Source: an uncultured Collinsella sp.
GTDB taxonomy: Bacteria > Actinomycetota > Coriobacteriia > Coriobacteriales > Coriobacteriaceae
Direction: 5' to 3'
NCBI GenBank assembly: GCA_900544235.1
Contig: UQUL01000016.1
Location: 1 to 45,181 of the forward strand
DNA length: 45,181 nucleotides
Numbering within the stretch: the stretch's first letter is position 1; each line of letters begins with the position of its first letter. Shown here in pieces: positions 16,348 to 24,436 of the stretch. The position numbers and the translations under genes were made by a program. Under the pieces are notes generated by a model that saw only the letters and a program-made list of their open reading frames with translations, ran no database searches and was not told where the DNA came from.

Positions 16348-17124
16348 ATGCCCCGATGCGCCCGCGCCGTTTCGCTCACCGGCTATTACCACGTCTTTGA
16401 CCGTGGTAACTCTAAACAGATTATTTTTGAAGATGACTCCGACCGCTATCGTTTCCTATCGGATATCTCGGACAGGTTTGCGCGCCATGAAGTGGCGGTT
16501 TTGGCTTGGTGCCTTATGGACAACCACTTTCATTTGATGGTTGATGATCCGTTCGACAATCTTTCAAAGGCGATGCAGTGCGCATTGACGGCATATGCTA
16601 AGTATTTCAATGGGAAAACGGGGAGAACGGGGCATCTCTTTGATAATCGCTATTCGCGGGTCGCTGTTGAGTCGGACACGCAAGCGGTGCAACTGCTCGA
16701 CTATATCCATCTCAATCCCGTGAAAGGTGCGCTCGACTCACTCGAGGCGTACCGCTGGTCAAGCTACAAGGCATATGAGCTGGGCTATGATCCCTTTGAC
16801 ATCTGTGATGCGGCCCCTATGCTCGATATTGTCGGAGGCTCCCGTTGCTATTGCGAGCATCTCAAGGAAGTTGTCGAGCGCATCTGGTCAGTGGAGGTTC
16901 TTCCACGCCGGCGGATCCCCGATGAGGAGGTCCTTTCCATTGCGCGCGAAGTGCTTCCGAGCATAGATCCTGCGATGCTCAAGGCCCTGCCACGCCCCGA
17001 TCGCGATGCCTGTCTGCTGAGGCTCAGGCGGGCGCATCTCACGGTCAAGCAAATTGCCCGTATCACCGGCATCGGCGCCACAAGCGTAACCAAGGCCACC
17101 GCGGGCTGGAACGAGGCGGCGTGA
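16348..17124 (+). CDS. REP-associated tyrosine transposase (RAYT, Y1/IS200-like HUH family)
   Basis: A 258-residue single-strand DNA transposase-like protein. The HUH motif is HFH at 60-62 (CLMDNHFHLMV), and the nucleophilic tyrosine is most likely Y119 in LLDYIHLNPVKG, both typical of RAYTs. The N-terminus PRCARAVSLTGYYHVFDRGN matches the family start. A C-terminal tail of about 60 residues ends with a helix-turn-helix-like LTVKQIARITGIGATSVTKA (231-250). AAAGGAG lies five bases before ATG 16348. REP-like repeat pairs flank it in inverted orientation, the usual arrangement for RAYT genes, which are normally single copy and not simple IS elements. Its codons look somewhat less GC-biased than those of neighbours, hinting at transfer. 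Confidence 0.92.
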   Translation: MPRCARAVSLTGYYHVFDRGNSKQIIFEDDSDRYRFLSDISDRFARHEVAVLAWCLMDNHFHLMVDDPFDNLSKAMQCALTAYAKYFNGKTGRTGHLFDNRYSRVAVESDTQAVQLLDYIHLNPVKGALDSLEAYRWSSYKAYELGYDPFDICDAAPMLDIVGGSRCYCEHLKEVVERIWSVEVLPRRRIPDEEVLSIAREVLPSIDPAMLKALPRPDRDACLLRLRRAHLTVKQIARITGIGATSVTKATAGWNEAA

Positions 17125-17187
17125 GGTACGTACTGGTGGCGATCGAAGCGCCGTGAGTTCGTCGATGCACTGTGAGCTTTGGAAAGC

Positions 17188-17249
17188 ACTCATCTAAGTC
17201 TGTCCCCAATGCGTGAAAACACTCATGTAAGTCTGTCCCCAATGAGTGC
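17188..17249 (-). repeat. REP-like repeat pair, right flank of the RAYT gene
   Basis: Two 29-bp units (17188-17216 and 17221-17249), 33 bp apart, each with core GTCTGTCCCCAATG and arms CACTCAT / ATG(A or C)GTG. The second is a perfect 7-bp palindromic end pair with a 15-nt loop. They are the reverse complement of the left-flank units, so the gene lies between convergent repeat pairs about 1 kb apart. Confidence 0.88.
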
Positions 17250-17250
17250 A

Positions 17251-17281
17251 AAAAGGCGCCCTCCGTAGGGGGGCGCCTTTG
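17251..17281 (-). terminator. Terminator of rpmB, possibly bidirectional
   Basis: AAGGCGCCC (17254-17262) pairs with GGGCGCCTT (17272-17280). Read on the minus strand, the stem is followed by TTTTT (AAAAA at 17251-17255). On the plus strand only TTT follows, so termination of the RAYT transcript would be weaker. Confidence 0.85.
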
Positions 17282-17348
17282 GTAAGTTCTATGTGAACGC
17301 GAGGTCTTTGACCCGGAGAGTCCGAGGTACTTGTTGGTAAGACCTTAT

Positions 17349-17537
17349 TTAGGAGCGCGCAACCTTGCCAGACTTGAGGCAGGTGGAGCAAACGTTCATC
17401 TTGCGACGGTGACCATCGACGACGACGTAGACGCGCTGGATGTTGGGGCGGAACTTACGGTTGGTGACGCGGTGAGAGTGGCTGATGGAGCGACCGGCAA
17501 CGGGGTGCTTACCGCAAACTTCGCAAACTTTGGACAT
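17349..17537 (-). CDS. rpmB: 50S ribosomal protein L28
   Basis: A 62-residue large-subunit protein. MSKVCEVCGKHPVAGRSISH at the N-terminus and RVYVVVDGHRRKMNVCSTCL near the C-terminus are diagnostic; CxxC pairs at both places make it a zinc-ribbon (C+) form. The start is ATG 17537, six bases after AGGAGGG (17544-17550 on plus); longer readings upstream pass through that ribosome-binding site. It is a single-gene transcript divergent from pyrR. Confidence 0.97.
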   Translation of the reverse strand: MSKVCEVCGKHPVAGRSISHSHRVTNRKFRPNIQRVYVVVDGHRRKMNVCSTCLKSGKVARS

Positions 17538-17591
17538 AACTGACCCTCCTTGGGCGACAAACGAACATGTCGCGTTAACAAACAAGCCTGA

Positions 17592-17600
17592 ACTATAGCA
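17592..17600 (-). promoter_or_regulatory. rpmB promoter, extended -10
   Basis: On the minus strand TGC-TATAGT, the same sequence as upstream of rpsT at 30279. It lies about 55 bp before the rpmB start. No -35 resembling TTGACA is seen at the right distance. Confidence 0.6.
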
Positions 17601-17828
17601 CAGAAGCAGCTCCCTGTGCGTAATCTACACAGAGATATTTCTCTTTTGGCGATAGTGCTCACGCCACGGCCCTGGACGTAGATCCGATTTGCGTGCAGCA
17701 GAGGGGATTATGCCAGCTCGTGCGTACGTTTTCAAGCTCGTCCCACAAATATATATAGGTTTATTGAGCATTGGGCTCCGTTTACGGATTACTCTGTATT
17801 TATGCTCGCAATTAAGCTCGAGGTTGGC
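17601..17828. other. Divergent intergenic region with no recognised feature
   Basis: Part of the 451-bp gap between rpmB and pyrR. It has noticeably lower G+C than the genes, with an AT-rich stretch ATATATATAGG near 17748-17758. I see no tRNA, no convincing ORF and no repeat copy; it may carry upstream promoter elements for either gene. Confidence 0.5.
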
Positions 17829-17834
17829 TACACT
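17829..17834 (+). promoter_or_regulatory. Putative pyr operon -10
   Basis: TACACT preceded by GGC; transcription from near 17841 would place the start 12 nt before the first attenuator hairpin. The -35 region (17806-17811, TCGCAA) is poor, so the position is tentative. Confidence 0.4.
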
Positions 17835-17852
17835 ATTCCTTGACCATTAAAG

Positions 17853-17949
17853 GGGTACGAGATACCCACATGGAATTACATAGCTGCCAAAGAGCAGTCC
17901 TTCCTGTGGGTGTCTGGTCCGCTTTAAGCGGTCGGGCATCTATTTTTTT
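17853..17949 (+). promoter_or_regulatory. pyr operon attenuator: three mutually exclusive hairpins
   Basis: Hairpin 1 is GGGTA-CGAGA-TACCC (17853-17867). Hairpin 2 pairs GATACCCACA(T)GGAA (17861-17875) with TTCCTGTGGGTGTC (17901-17914) and has an inner CTGC/GCAG stem. Hairpin 3, the terminator, pairs GGTGTCTGG(T)CCGCTT with AAGCGGTCGGGCATC (17909-17940) and ends in TATTTTTTT (17941-17949). Hairpin 2 overlaps both others, which is the anti-antiterminator, antiterminator, terminator logic of PyrR attenuation. PyrR with UMP would bind and stabilise hairpin 1. Its GAGA-containing loop is reminiscent of the PyrR loop consensus but not a full match. Confidence 0.82.
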
Positions 17950-17988
17950 GACTGTGTCAGCAGTCAAGACATGTGAGGAAGGAGATCG

Positions 17989-18573
17989 ATGGGCACGACT
18001 TCCCCCAAGGCGGTCATCATGGACGAGACCGCCGTCAATCGAGCGATGACCCGCATCGCGCACGAGATTCTCGAGCGCAACGAGGGCTGTGAAGACCTCG
18101 CTCTGGTCGGCATCGTCACGCGCGGCGACCTTCTGGCAAAGAAACTTGCCGAGGAGATCAAGGAGATCGAGGGCGTCGACGTTCCGCTCGGCAGCCTCGA
18201 CATCAGCTTCTACCGCGATGACTACGCTACCAATTTCGCTCCCGCGATCCACGCCACCAACATTCCCTTTAGCGTCGACGGTAAGCGCGTCGTGCTGGTG
18301 GACGACATCCTGTATACGGGCCGTACCATTCGCGCCGCTCTCGACGCCGTCATGGACCTGGGCCGTCCGAGCCGCATTGAGCTGGCAGTCCTCGTTGACC
18401 GCGGCCACCGCGAGCTCCCCATCTCGCCGGACTTTGTCGGCAAGAACGTTCCTTCGTCGCATGAGGAGAACGTGCACCTATATATGAAGGAAGTCGACGG
18501 CCGCACCGCCGTCGAGATTAACGACGTCGCGCCGGGTTCCCACGTGGGCTCCGCGCCGCTGGGAGGTGAGTAG
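17989..18573 (+). CDS. pyrR: PyrR, pyr operon RNA-binding regulator / uracil phosphoribosyltransferase
   Basis: Type I phosphoribosyltransferase-fold protein that binds pyr leader RNA when UMP is abundant and often has weak UPRTase activity. In 194 residues: RIAHEILERN with GIVTRGDLLAKKLAE near the start, LDISFYRDDYA, and the PRPP loop VVLVDDILYTGRTIRAA. GGAAGGAG precedes ATG 17989. It is first in the operon, directly behind the attenuator it presumably controls. The C-terminus is about 10 residues longer than in Bacillus. Confidence 0.97.
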   Translation: MGTTSPKAVIMDETAVNRAMTRIAHEILERNEGCEDLALVGIVTRGDLLAKKLAEEIKEIEGVDVPLGSLDISFYRDDYATNFAPAIHATNIPFSVDGKRVVLVDDILYTGRTIRAALDAVMDLGRPSRIELAVLVDRGHRELPISPDFVGKNVPSSHEENVHLYMKEVDGRTAVEINDVAPGSHVGSAPLGGE

Positions 18574-18577
18574 TACC

Positions 18578-19522
18578 GTGGCGTTCAACCATAAGCACCT
18601 GATCGACATTACCGAGTACTCCGAAGAGGACATCAAGCTCATCCTCGAGACCGCCAATGCGTTCTCCGAGGTCAACGAGCGTGCCATCAAGAAGGTCCCC
18701 ACGCTCAAGGGCAAGACCATCGTCAACATGTTCAACGAGCCCTCGACGCGCACCCGCAGCTCCTTCGAGCTCGCCGAGAAGCGTCTTTCGGCCGACAGCC
18801 TTAACTTTGGCGGCTCCTCGACCTCCACGGTCAAGGGCGAGAGCCTCGTCGACACCGTCGAGACCCTCAACGCCTATAAGATCGACTGCATCGTCGTTCG
18901 CGATAAGCACGCCGGCGCTCCCTACATCGTCACGCAGAACTCGCCCGCGAGCGTCATCTGCGCCGGTGACGGCAAGCACAACCATCCCACGCAGGCCCTG
19001 CTCGACCTGTACACCATCTGGGAGCACAAGGGCGACTTCCACGGTCTGAAGGTCGCTGTCGTCGGCGATATCGCGCACTCCCGTGTCTGCGGCTCGCTGA
19101 TCCCCGCCCTTAAGATCATGGGCTGCGAGACCTACGCCGTCGCCCCCGGCACGCTGCTGCCGCCGTCGCCCGAGGTCCTGGGCTGCGACCACGTGACGAG
19201 CGACCTCGATTCCGTCCTGCCCGAGCTGGACGTCGTCTACATGCTGCGCGTGCAGCAGGAGCGCCTCGAGGGTGCCCCGTTCCCGACCATTCGCGAGTAC
19301 CACAAGCTCTTCGGCCTGACCAAGGACCGCGAGAAGCTCATGAAGCCCGACGCGATCATCTGCCACCCGGGCCCCATCAACCGCGGCGTCGAGTTCGACT
19401 CCTATATGGCCGACCACCCGCAACGCTCCGTCATCCTGGAGCAGGTCTACGCCGGTATCTGCGTGCGTATGGCTATCCTGTATCTGCTGCTTGGAGGTGC
19501 CGATAATGGCCTTGCTTCTTAA
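18578..19522 (+). CDS. pyrB: Aspartate carbamoyltransferase catalytic subunit
   Basis: Second step of UMP synthesis: carbamoyl phosphate plus aspartate to carbamoyl aspartate. The 314 residues carry the carbamoyl-phosphate motif EPSTRTRSSFELAEKRL, HPTQALLDLYTI, VGDIAHSRVCGSL and the C-terminal HPGPINRGVEF. GTG 18578 follows GGAGG (18562-18566); another GTG at 18566 sits inside that ribosome-binding site. No PyrI regulatory chain is encoded nearby. It overlaps pyrC by 17 bp. Confidence 0.97.
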   Translation: MAFNHKHLIDITEYSEEDIKLILETANAFSEVNERAIKKVPTLKGKTIVNMFNEPSTRTRSSFELAEKRLSADSLNFGGSSTSTVKGESLVDTVETLNAYKIDCIVVRDKHAGAPYIVTQNSPASVICAGDGKHNHPTQALLDLYTIWEHKGDFHGLKVAVVGDIAHSRVCGSLIPALKIMGCETYAVAPGTLLPPSPEVLGCDHVTSDLDSVLPELDVVYMLRVQQERLEGAPFPTIREYHKLFGLTKDREKLMKPDAIICHPGPINRGVEFDSYMADHPQRSVILEQVYAGICVRMAILYLLLGGADNGLAS

Positions 19523-20795
19523 GAATGCCCACGTCGTCGACCCGTCCGTCGAGCTTGACGGTGTCGTTGACGTCCTGATTGACGGCGACAAGATCGCCGA
19601 GGTCGGCGAGAATCTCGCCGTCGAGGGAGCCGAGGTCCGCGACCTTTCCGGCAAGTACCTCGTCCCTGGCCTGGTGGATATGCACGTTCACCTTCGCGAG
19701 CCCGGCTACGAGGTCAAAGAGGACATCGAGAGCGGCACCCGCGCAGCTGCCAAGGGCGGCTTTACCGGCGTGTGCGCCATGCCCAACACCGATCCCGTCA
19801 CCGATAACGGCACCGTCGTGGAGTTCGTCAAGTCCCGCGCTGCCGAGGTCGGTCACTGCCGCGTCTATCCGTCGGGCGCCATGACCCGCGGTCTTAAGGG
19901 CGAGGCCATGTCCGAGATGGGCGATATGGTCGCCCACGGCGCCGTCGCCTTCACCGACGACGGTCGCGGCGTGCAGGGCGCTGGCATGCTCCGTCGCTGC
20001 ATGGACTACGGCAAGATGTTCGGCAAGGTCTTTATGAGCCACTGCCAGGACGAGGACCTGGTCGGCCACGGCCAGATCAACGAGGGTAAGGTCTCGACCC
20101 GTCTGGCTCTCGAGGGCTGGCCGGCTGCCGGCGAGGAGCTCCAGATCGCTCGCGACATCGAGATCGCCAAGCTGACCGGTGCCAAGCTGCACATCCAGCA
20201 CATCTCCACCGCCCATGGCCTGGAGATCGTGCGTGCCGGTAAGGCCGCTGGCGTTCAGGTTACCTGCGAGGCCACCCCGCACCACATGTTCCTGACCGAG
20301 AACGACCTGGACGAGACCTACAACACCTCGCTCAAGGTCAATCCGCCGCTGCGCACCGAGGAGGATGCCGAGGCCATCCGTCAGGGCGTCATCGACGGCA
20401 CCGTCGACGTTATCGTCACCGATCACGCTCCCCACACCCCGTGGGAGAAGGCCCGCGAGTTCGAGCTTGCGCCCTTTGGCATGATCGGCCTCGAGACCTC
20501 GCTGTCGCTCGTGCTCACCGAGCTGGTCAACACGGGCAAGATGAGCGTGGGCCGCATGGTCGAGCTCATGGCCATCAAGCCGCGTGAGATCTTGGGCCTC
20601 GACCAGGTTCAGGTCAAGGCGGGCTCCGTTGCCGACCTAACCGTGTTCGACCCCGCCGCAACCTGGACGGTCGGCGAGGACGGCTACGAGTCGCGTGCTG
20701 AGAACTCCGGTTTTGCCGGTCGCACGCTCACCGGTCGTGCCACTGATGTGTTTGTCGGCGGTAAGCAGACGCTCGCCGACGGCTGCATCTGCTAG
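19506..20795 (+). CDS. pyrC: Dihydroorotase (type I, PyrC)
   Basis: Zinc amidohydrolase closing carbamoyl aspartate to dihydroorotate. The 429 residues show the metal motif DMHVHLREPGYEVKEDIESG, AMPNTDPVTD, DDGRGVQG, MSHCQDE, the HIQHISTA ligand region and VTDHAPHTPWEK. The sequence class is the longer type I enzyme typical of Gram-positives. ATG 19506 lies within the end of pyrB, with TTGGAGGTG (19491-19499) as ribosome-binding site. It is followed by the only sizeable gap in the operon. Confidence 0.97.
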   Translation: MALLLKNAHVVDPSVELDGVVDVLIDGDKIAEVGENLAVEGAEVRDLSGKYLVPGLVDMHVHLREPGYEVKEDIESGTRAAAKGGFTGVCAMPNTDPVTDNGTVVEFVKSRAAEVGHCRVYPSGAMTRGLKGEAMSEMGDMVAHGAVAFTDDGRGVQGAGMLRRCMDYGKMFGKVFMSHCQDEDLVGHGQINEGKVSTRLALEGWPAAGEELQIARDIEIAKLTGAKLHIQHISTAHGLEIVRAGKAAGVQVTCEATPHHMFLTENDLDETYNTSLKVNPPLRTEEDAEAIRQGVIDGTVDVIVTDHAPHTPWEKAREFELAPFGMIGLETSLSLVLTELVNTGKMSVGRMVELMAIKPREILGLDQVQVKAGSVADLTVFDPAATWTVGEDGYESRAENSGFAGRTLTGRATDVFVGGKQTLADGCIC

Positions 20796-20815
20796 CATAG
20801 CCTTATCGCTTTTGT

Positions 20816-20872
20816 GCGCGGTGCCCTTGCGGTGCCGCGCTTTCTGTTCGTTTTGACCATGCAACCGCATGG
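20816..20872 (+). other. Two hairpins in the pyrC-pyrK gap
   Basis: GCGCGG (20816-20821) pairs with CCGCGC (20835-20840), followed by the T-rich TTTCTGTTCGTTTT. CCATGC-AACC-GCATGG (20857-20872) is a second perfect stem with a tetraloop, ending 15 bp before pyrK. These could be a weak internal attenuator or mRNA processing elements. Confidence 0.4.
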
Positions 20873-20887
20873 GGGATTGGAGCGTCT

Positions 20888-21679
20888 ATGCCCACACCTT
20901 CCACTGCACGCATGCACGACTTCGAGGTCGTCTCGAACCAGGAGATCGCCGACGGCATCTTCTCGCTCGTCATCTCGGCCCCCAAGCTTGCAAGTGCGCT
21001 CAAGCCCGGTCAGTTTGTGAACATTGCCGTGCCCGGCGATGCGTCCTCGCTGCTTCGCGTGCCCCTGAGCTTCTATCGCGCCGACGCCCAGGCCGGCACC
21101 GTCGAGCTGTGGTACGCCGTCGTGGGCGACGACACCCGTCGTCTGTCGCGGATGGCCCCCGGTTCCACCTCTAATCTGCTGGGCCCTGGCGGCCGCGGCT
21201 GGCTTGTGCCCGAGGGCACCAGGAAGGCGCTGCTCGTGGCGGGCGGCATCGGTGTTCCGCCCGTGCTGTGCCTTGCCGACAAGCTTGCCGAGCAGGGTGT
21301 GGCCGTTGACGTGTGCCTGGGCTTTGGCACCGCGTCCAAGGCCGTGGGCATTGATGAGTTCCGCGCGCTGGGAGCTACGGTCAACGTGTGCACCGACGAC
21401 GGCTCGTTGGGCACTCATGGCTTCTGCACCGATCCTGCCGCCGAGCTGCTCGGCGAGGGCGGCTACGACTACGTGGCCAGCTGCGGCCCCGCCGTCATGA
21501 TGAAGAAAGTTGCCGCCGCTGCCGCCGAGGCCGGTGCGTACTGCGAGGTGTCGCTCGAGCGCATGATGAGCTGTGGCTTTGGCGCTTGCAACACCTGCAA
21601 TGTCGAGACGGTCGACGGTATGAAGGGCGCCTGCATGTGCGGCCCCGTGTTCGATGCTTCCAAGGTGGTGGTCTTCTAG
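20888..21679 (+). CDS. pyrK: Dihydroorotate dehydrogenase B electron transfer subunit PyrK
   Basis: FAD/[2Fe-2S] subunit that passes electrons from PyrD's FMN to NAD+. In 263 residues, the N-terminal ferredoxin-reductase-like barrel has RVPLSFYR, the NAD domain has LLVAGGIGVPPVLCL, and the C-terminal cluster cysteines lie in ERMMSCGFGACNTC and GACMCGPVF. ATG 20888 follows GGAG (20879-20882). Its presence with PyrD shows the class 1B, NAD-linked enzyme, suited to an anaerobe. The stop shares one base with the pyrD start. Confidence 0.97.
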   Translation: MPTPSTARMHDFEVVSNQEIADGIFSLVISAPKLASALKPGQFVNIAVPGDASSLLRVPLSFYRADAQAGTVELWYAVVGDDTRRLSRMAPGSTSNLLGPGGRGWLVPEGTRKALLVAGGIGVPPVLCLADKLAEQGVAVDVCLGFGTASKAVGIDEFRALGATVNVCTDDGSLGTHGFCTDPAAELLGEGGYDYVASCGPAVMMKKVAAAAAEAGAYCEVSLERMMSCGFGACNTCNVETVDGMKGACMCGPVFDASKVVVF

Positions 21680-22602
21680 TGGGTACCGTGAACATGGCCG
21701 TCGATTTCGGCGGCGTCAAGATGCAAAACCCCATCAACACCGCAGCCGGTACCTTTGGCTACGGTTGGCAGTTCCAGAACTTCTTTGATGTCTCCCAGCT
21801 GGGTGCCATCACCACCAAGGGTTGCGCCGCCGAGCCCTGGCCCGGCAATCCCGCGCCCCGTATGGCCGAGATCCCGGGCGGCATGATCAACTCCGTGGGC
21901 CTTCAGAACCCCGGCGTGGCTGCCTTTGCCCGTGAGTCCGGTCCGTGGCTCGAGCAGCTCTCCAAGGACGGTTGCCAGGTCATCTGCCAGGTCGCCGGTC
22001 ACTCCGTTGATGAGTTTGTGCGCGCGCTCGAGATGTATGTCGAGCTGTGCCCCTGGGCTGCCGGCTACGAGATCAACGTCAGCTGCCCCAATATTGCCGC
22101 CGGCGGTGCCGCCATGGGCTCCTCGCCCGAGGGCGCCTCTGCTGTTATGGCTGCCTGCCGCAAGGTTACCGATAAGCCGCTGTTCGTAAAGATGGCTCCG
22201 GTTAACGTCGCCGAGATCGCCAAGGCTCTCGAGGCCGCCGGCGCCGACGGCCTTTCGGTCATTAACTCCATCCAAGGCATGGCCATCGACGTTCATACCC
22301 GTAAGTCTCGCGTGGCCAAGCCCAAGGGCGGTCTTTCGGGCCCGCTGTGCCACCACATCGCCGTGCGCATGGTCTGGGAGGTCGCCCAGGCCGTCGATAT
22401 CCCCATCAACGGTGTCGGCGGCGTCATGACGGGCGAAGATGCGGCCGAGTTTATCCTGGCTGGCGCCACCTGCGTGTCGGTCGGTATGGCCAACTTTGTC
22501 GATCCGTGCGCCTCGATTAAGATCGCGCACGAGCTCGAGGCTTGGGTGGAGTCCCAGGGCGTAAAGGACATCAACGAGCTGGTAGGTGCTTTCGAATGCT
22601 AG
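21679..22602 (+). CDS. pyrD: Dihydroorotate dehydrogenase B catalytic subunit
   Basis: FMN enzyme oxidising dihydroorotate to orotate, partner of PyrK. The 307 residues include NPINTAAGTFGYG, TKGCAAEPWPGNPAPR, SVGLQNPG, the active-site region INVSCPN with the class 1B catalytic Cys, and the FMN-phosphate motif GVGGVMTGEDAAEFILAGA. I choose GTG 21679, overlapping the pyrK stop as TAGTG, with AAGGTGG (21662-21668) as ribosome-binding site; GTG 21688 and ATG 21694 are alternatives. The frame is open further upstream inside pyrK, but that part is not homologous. Confidence 0.96.
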   Translation: MGTVNMAVDFGGVKMQNPINTAAGTFGYGWQFQNFFDVSQLGAITTKGCAAEPWPGNPAPRMAEIPGGMINSVGLQNPGVAAFARESGPWLEQLSKDGCQVICQVAGHSVDEFVRALEMYVELCPWAAGYEINVSCPNIAAGGAAMGSSPEGASAVMAACRKVTDKPLFVKMAPVNVAEIAKALEAAGADGLSVINSIQGMAIDVHTRKSRVAKPKGGLSGPLCHHIAVRMVWEVAQAVDIPINGVGGVMTGEDAAEFILAGATCVSVGMANFVDPCASIKIAHELEAWVESQGVKDINELVGAFEC

Positions 22603-23312
22603 AGACCGATGCCCGCGACCGCGTTATCGTCGCCCTCGACTGCGACCGTGAGCGTGCGCTCGAGCTCGCCCACGAGCTTTCGGGTCATGCCGCTTGGCTC
22701 AAGGTTGGTATGACGCTCTATTACGCTGAGGGCCCCGAGATCGTCAAGACGTTCAAAGACCTGGGCTTTAAGGTTTTCCTTGACCTTAAGTTCCATGACA
22801 TTCCGCATCAGGTTCGCGGTGCCGCCCGCTCGGCCTCGCTTGCCGGTGCCGACCTGCTTTCGGTCCACGGCTTGGGTTCGGGCGCCATGCTCGCTGCCTG
22901 CCGTGAGGGTGCCGAGGAGGCGCGCGAGGATCGCGCCAAGCTCGTCGCCATCACCGTGCTCACGAGCATGAACCAGAATTCGCTGACCGAGATCGGCGTC
23001 GAGTCGCCCGTGGCCGAGGAAGCCGCCCGCCTGGCGAAGCTTGCCCAGGCCAACGGCATCGACGGCATCGTGTGCTCTCCGATGGAGGCCCATGACATGC
23101 GCGAGCTGCTTGGTCCCGATGCCCTGATCGTGACTCCGGGCGTGCGTCCGGTGGGTGCCGCCTTGGGCGATCAATCCCGCGTGGCGACGCCTTCTCAGGC
23201 TATCGAGCGCGGTGCGAGCCACATCGTGGTGGGCCGACCCATTACCGGTGCCGACGACCCTGTTGCCGCATTTGACGCCATCGTTGCCGAGCTGGTCGAA
23301 AACGTCGCCTAA
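22596..23312 (+). CDS. pyrF: Orotidine 5'-phosphate decarboxylase
   Basis: Final step to UMP. The 238-residue TIM barrel has VIVALDCDRE, KVGMTLYYAEG, the catalytic DLKFHDIPHQV and the C-terminal phosphate motif TPGVRP with GASHIVVGRPIT. ATG 22596 overlaps pyrD by 7 bp with GGTAGGTG as a weak ribosome-binding site. It closes the operon here: pyrE and carAB are not in this window, so de novo UMP synthesis depends on genes elsewhere. Confidence 0.97.
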   Translation: MLETDARDRVIVALDCDRERALELAHELSGHAAWLKVGMTLYYAEGPEIVKTFKDLGFKVFLDLKFHDIPHQVRGAARSASLAGADLLSVHGLGSGAMLAACREGAEEAREDRAKLVAITVLTSMNQNSLTEIGVESPVAEEAARLAKLAQANGIDGIVCSPMEAHDMRELLGPDALIVTPGVRPVGAALGDQSRVATPSQAIERGASHIVVGRPITGADDPVAAFDAIVAELVENVA

Positions 23313-23367
23313 AAGATTCCCTCAAGTCACCACTTTTGGGTCTCATTAGCACAAATTAGCCCCTGTG

Positions 23368-23450
23368 CCTGCGAAAACTTTCCCATCCTTTGTGTGGAAT
23401 CGCAGGTCGGGGGCTTAACTTTGACCTCCGTATATTGCACTTTTCGCAGG
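23368..23450. repeat. Inverted repeat upstream of mihF
   Basis: CCTGCGAAAA (23368-23377) and TTTTCGCAGG (23441-23450) are perfect 10-bp inverted arms 63 bp apart, with a third partial copy TCGCAGG at 23400-23406. They lie 50-130 bp upstream of the mihF -10 and could be operator sites. No clear terminator for pyrF is visible in this 240-bp gap. Confidence 0.5.
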
Positions 23451-23499
23451 TATCGTCTAACCTATGATGCCGTCGATTGGGCATTTAGTGCGTTTGACG

Positions 23500-23508
23500 T
23501 GCTAAAAT
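23500..23508 (+). promoter_or_regulatory. mihF promoter, extended -10
   Basis: TGC-TAAAAT at 23500-23508, 44 bp before the mihF ATG. TTGGGC at 23477-23482 is 20 bp away, too far for a good -35. Confidence 0.55.
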
Positions 23509-23552
23509 GCTAATTATTGCATCAGATATAACCCAACTATTTGGAGGTTCGA

Positions 23553-23861
23553 ATGGCACTCCCTCAGCTTACCGACGAGCAGCGCAAGCAGGCTCTTGAG
23601 AAGGCTGCCGCCGCACGTCACGCCCGCGCTGAGCTTCGCGAGCAGATCAAGAAGGGCGAGAAGTCCCTCGAGTCCGTGCTCAACTCCGATGACCCCATCG
23701 CTTCCCGCATGAAGGTTTCCACCCTCATCGAGTCTCTCCCCGGTTATGGCAAGGCCAAGGCCGCCAAGATCATGGAGGAGCTCGGCATCTCCGCTACCCG
23801 TCGCGTCCAGGGCCTCGGCGTCCGTCAGCGCGAGCAGCTCCTCGAGCAGCTGACCAAATAA
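23553..23861 (+). CDS. mihF: Integration host factor, actinobacterial type (mIHF)
   Basis: Small nucleoid-associated protein of the actinobacterial mIHF/sIHF family, unrelated to enterobacterial IHF. The 102 residues have the N-terminal helix LTDEQRKQALEKAAAARHAR and the helix-two-turn-helix core SRMKVSTLIESLPGYGKAKA with EELGISATRRVQGLG, which binds DNA. ATG 23553 follows TTGGAGG (23541-23547). The mihF-gmk-rpoZ order is standard in Actinobacteria and is one of the best lineage markers here. It ends one base before the gmk GTG. Confidence 0.96.
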   Translation: MALPQLTDEQRKQALEKAAAARHARAELREQIKKGEKSLESVLNSDDPIASRMKVSTLIESLPGYGKAKAAKIMEELGISATRRVQGLGVRQREQLLEQLTK

Positions 23862-24431
<570 letters not shown>

Positions 24432-24436
24432 GGTCC

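Noticed and set aside
16166..17249. CRISPR-like interpretation of the 33-bp repeats
   Set aside because: Only two units per side, inverted around a transposase gene, and the spacing sequence is only 4 bp; no cas genes.
17601..17828. tRNA or small RNA gene in the rpmB-pyrR gap
   Set aside because: I looked for cloverleaf arms, a GGTTCGA-like T-loop and a terminator but found none.
21388..21678. Longer pyrD reading frame starting inside pyrK
   Set aside because: The upstream part is an Arg-rich out-of-frame translation of pyrK; dihydroorotate dehydrogenase homology begins at about 21694.
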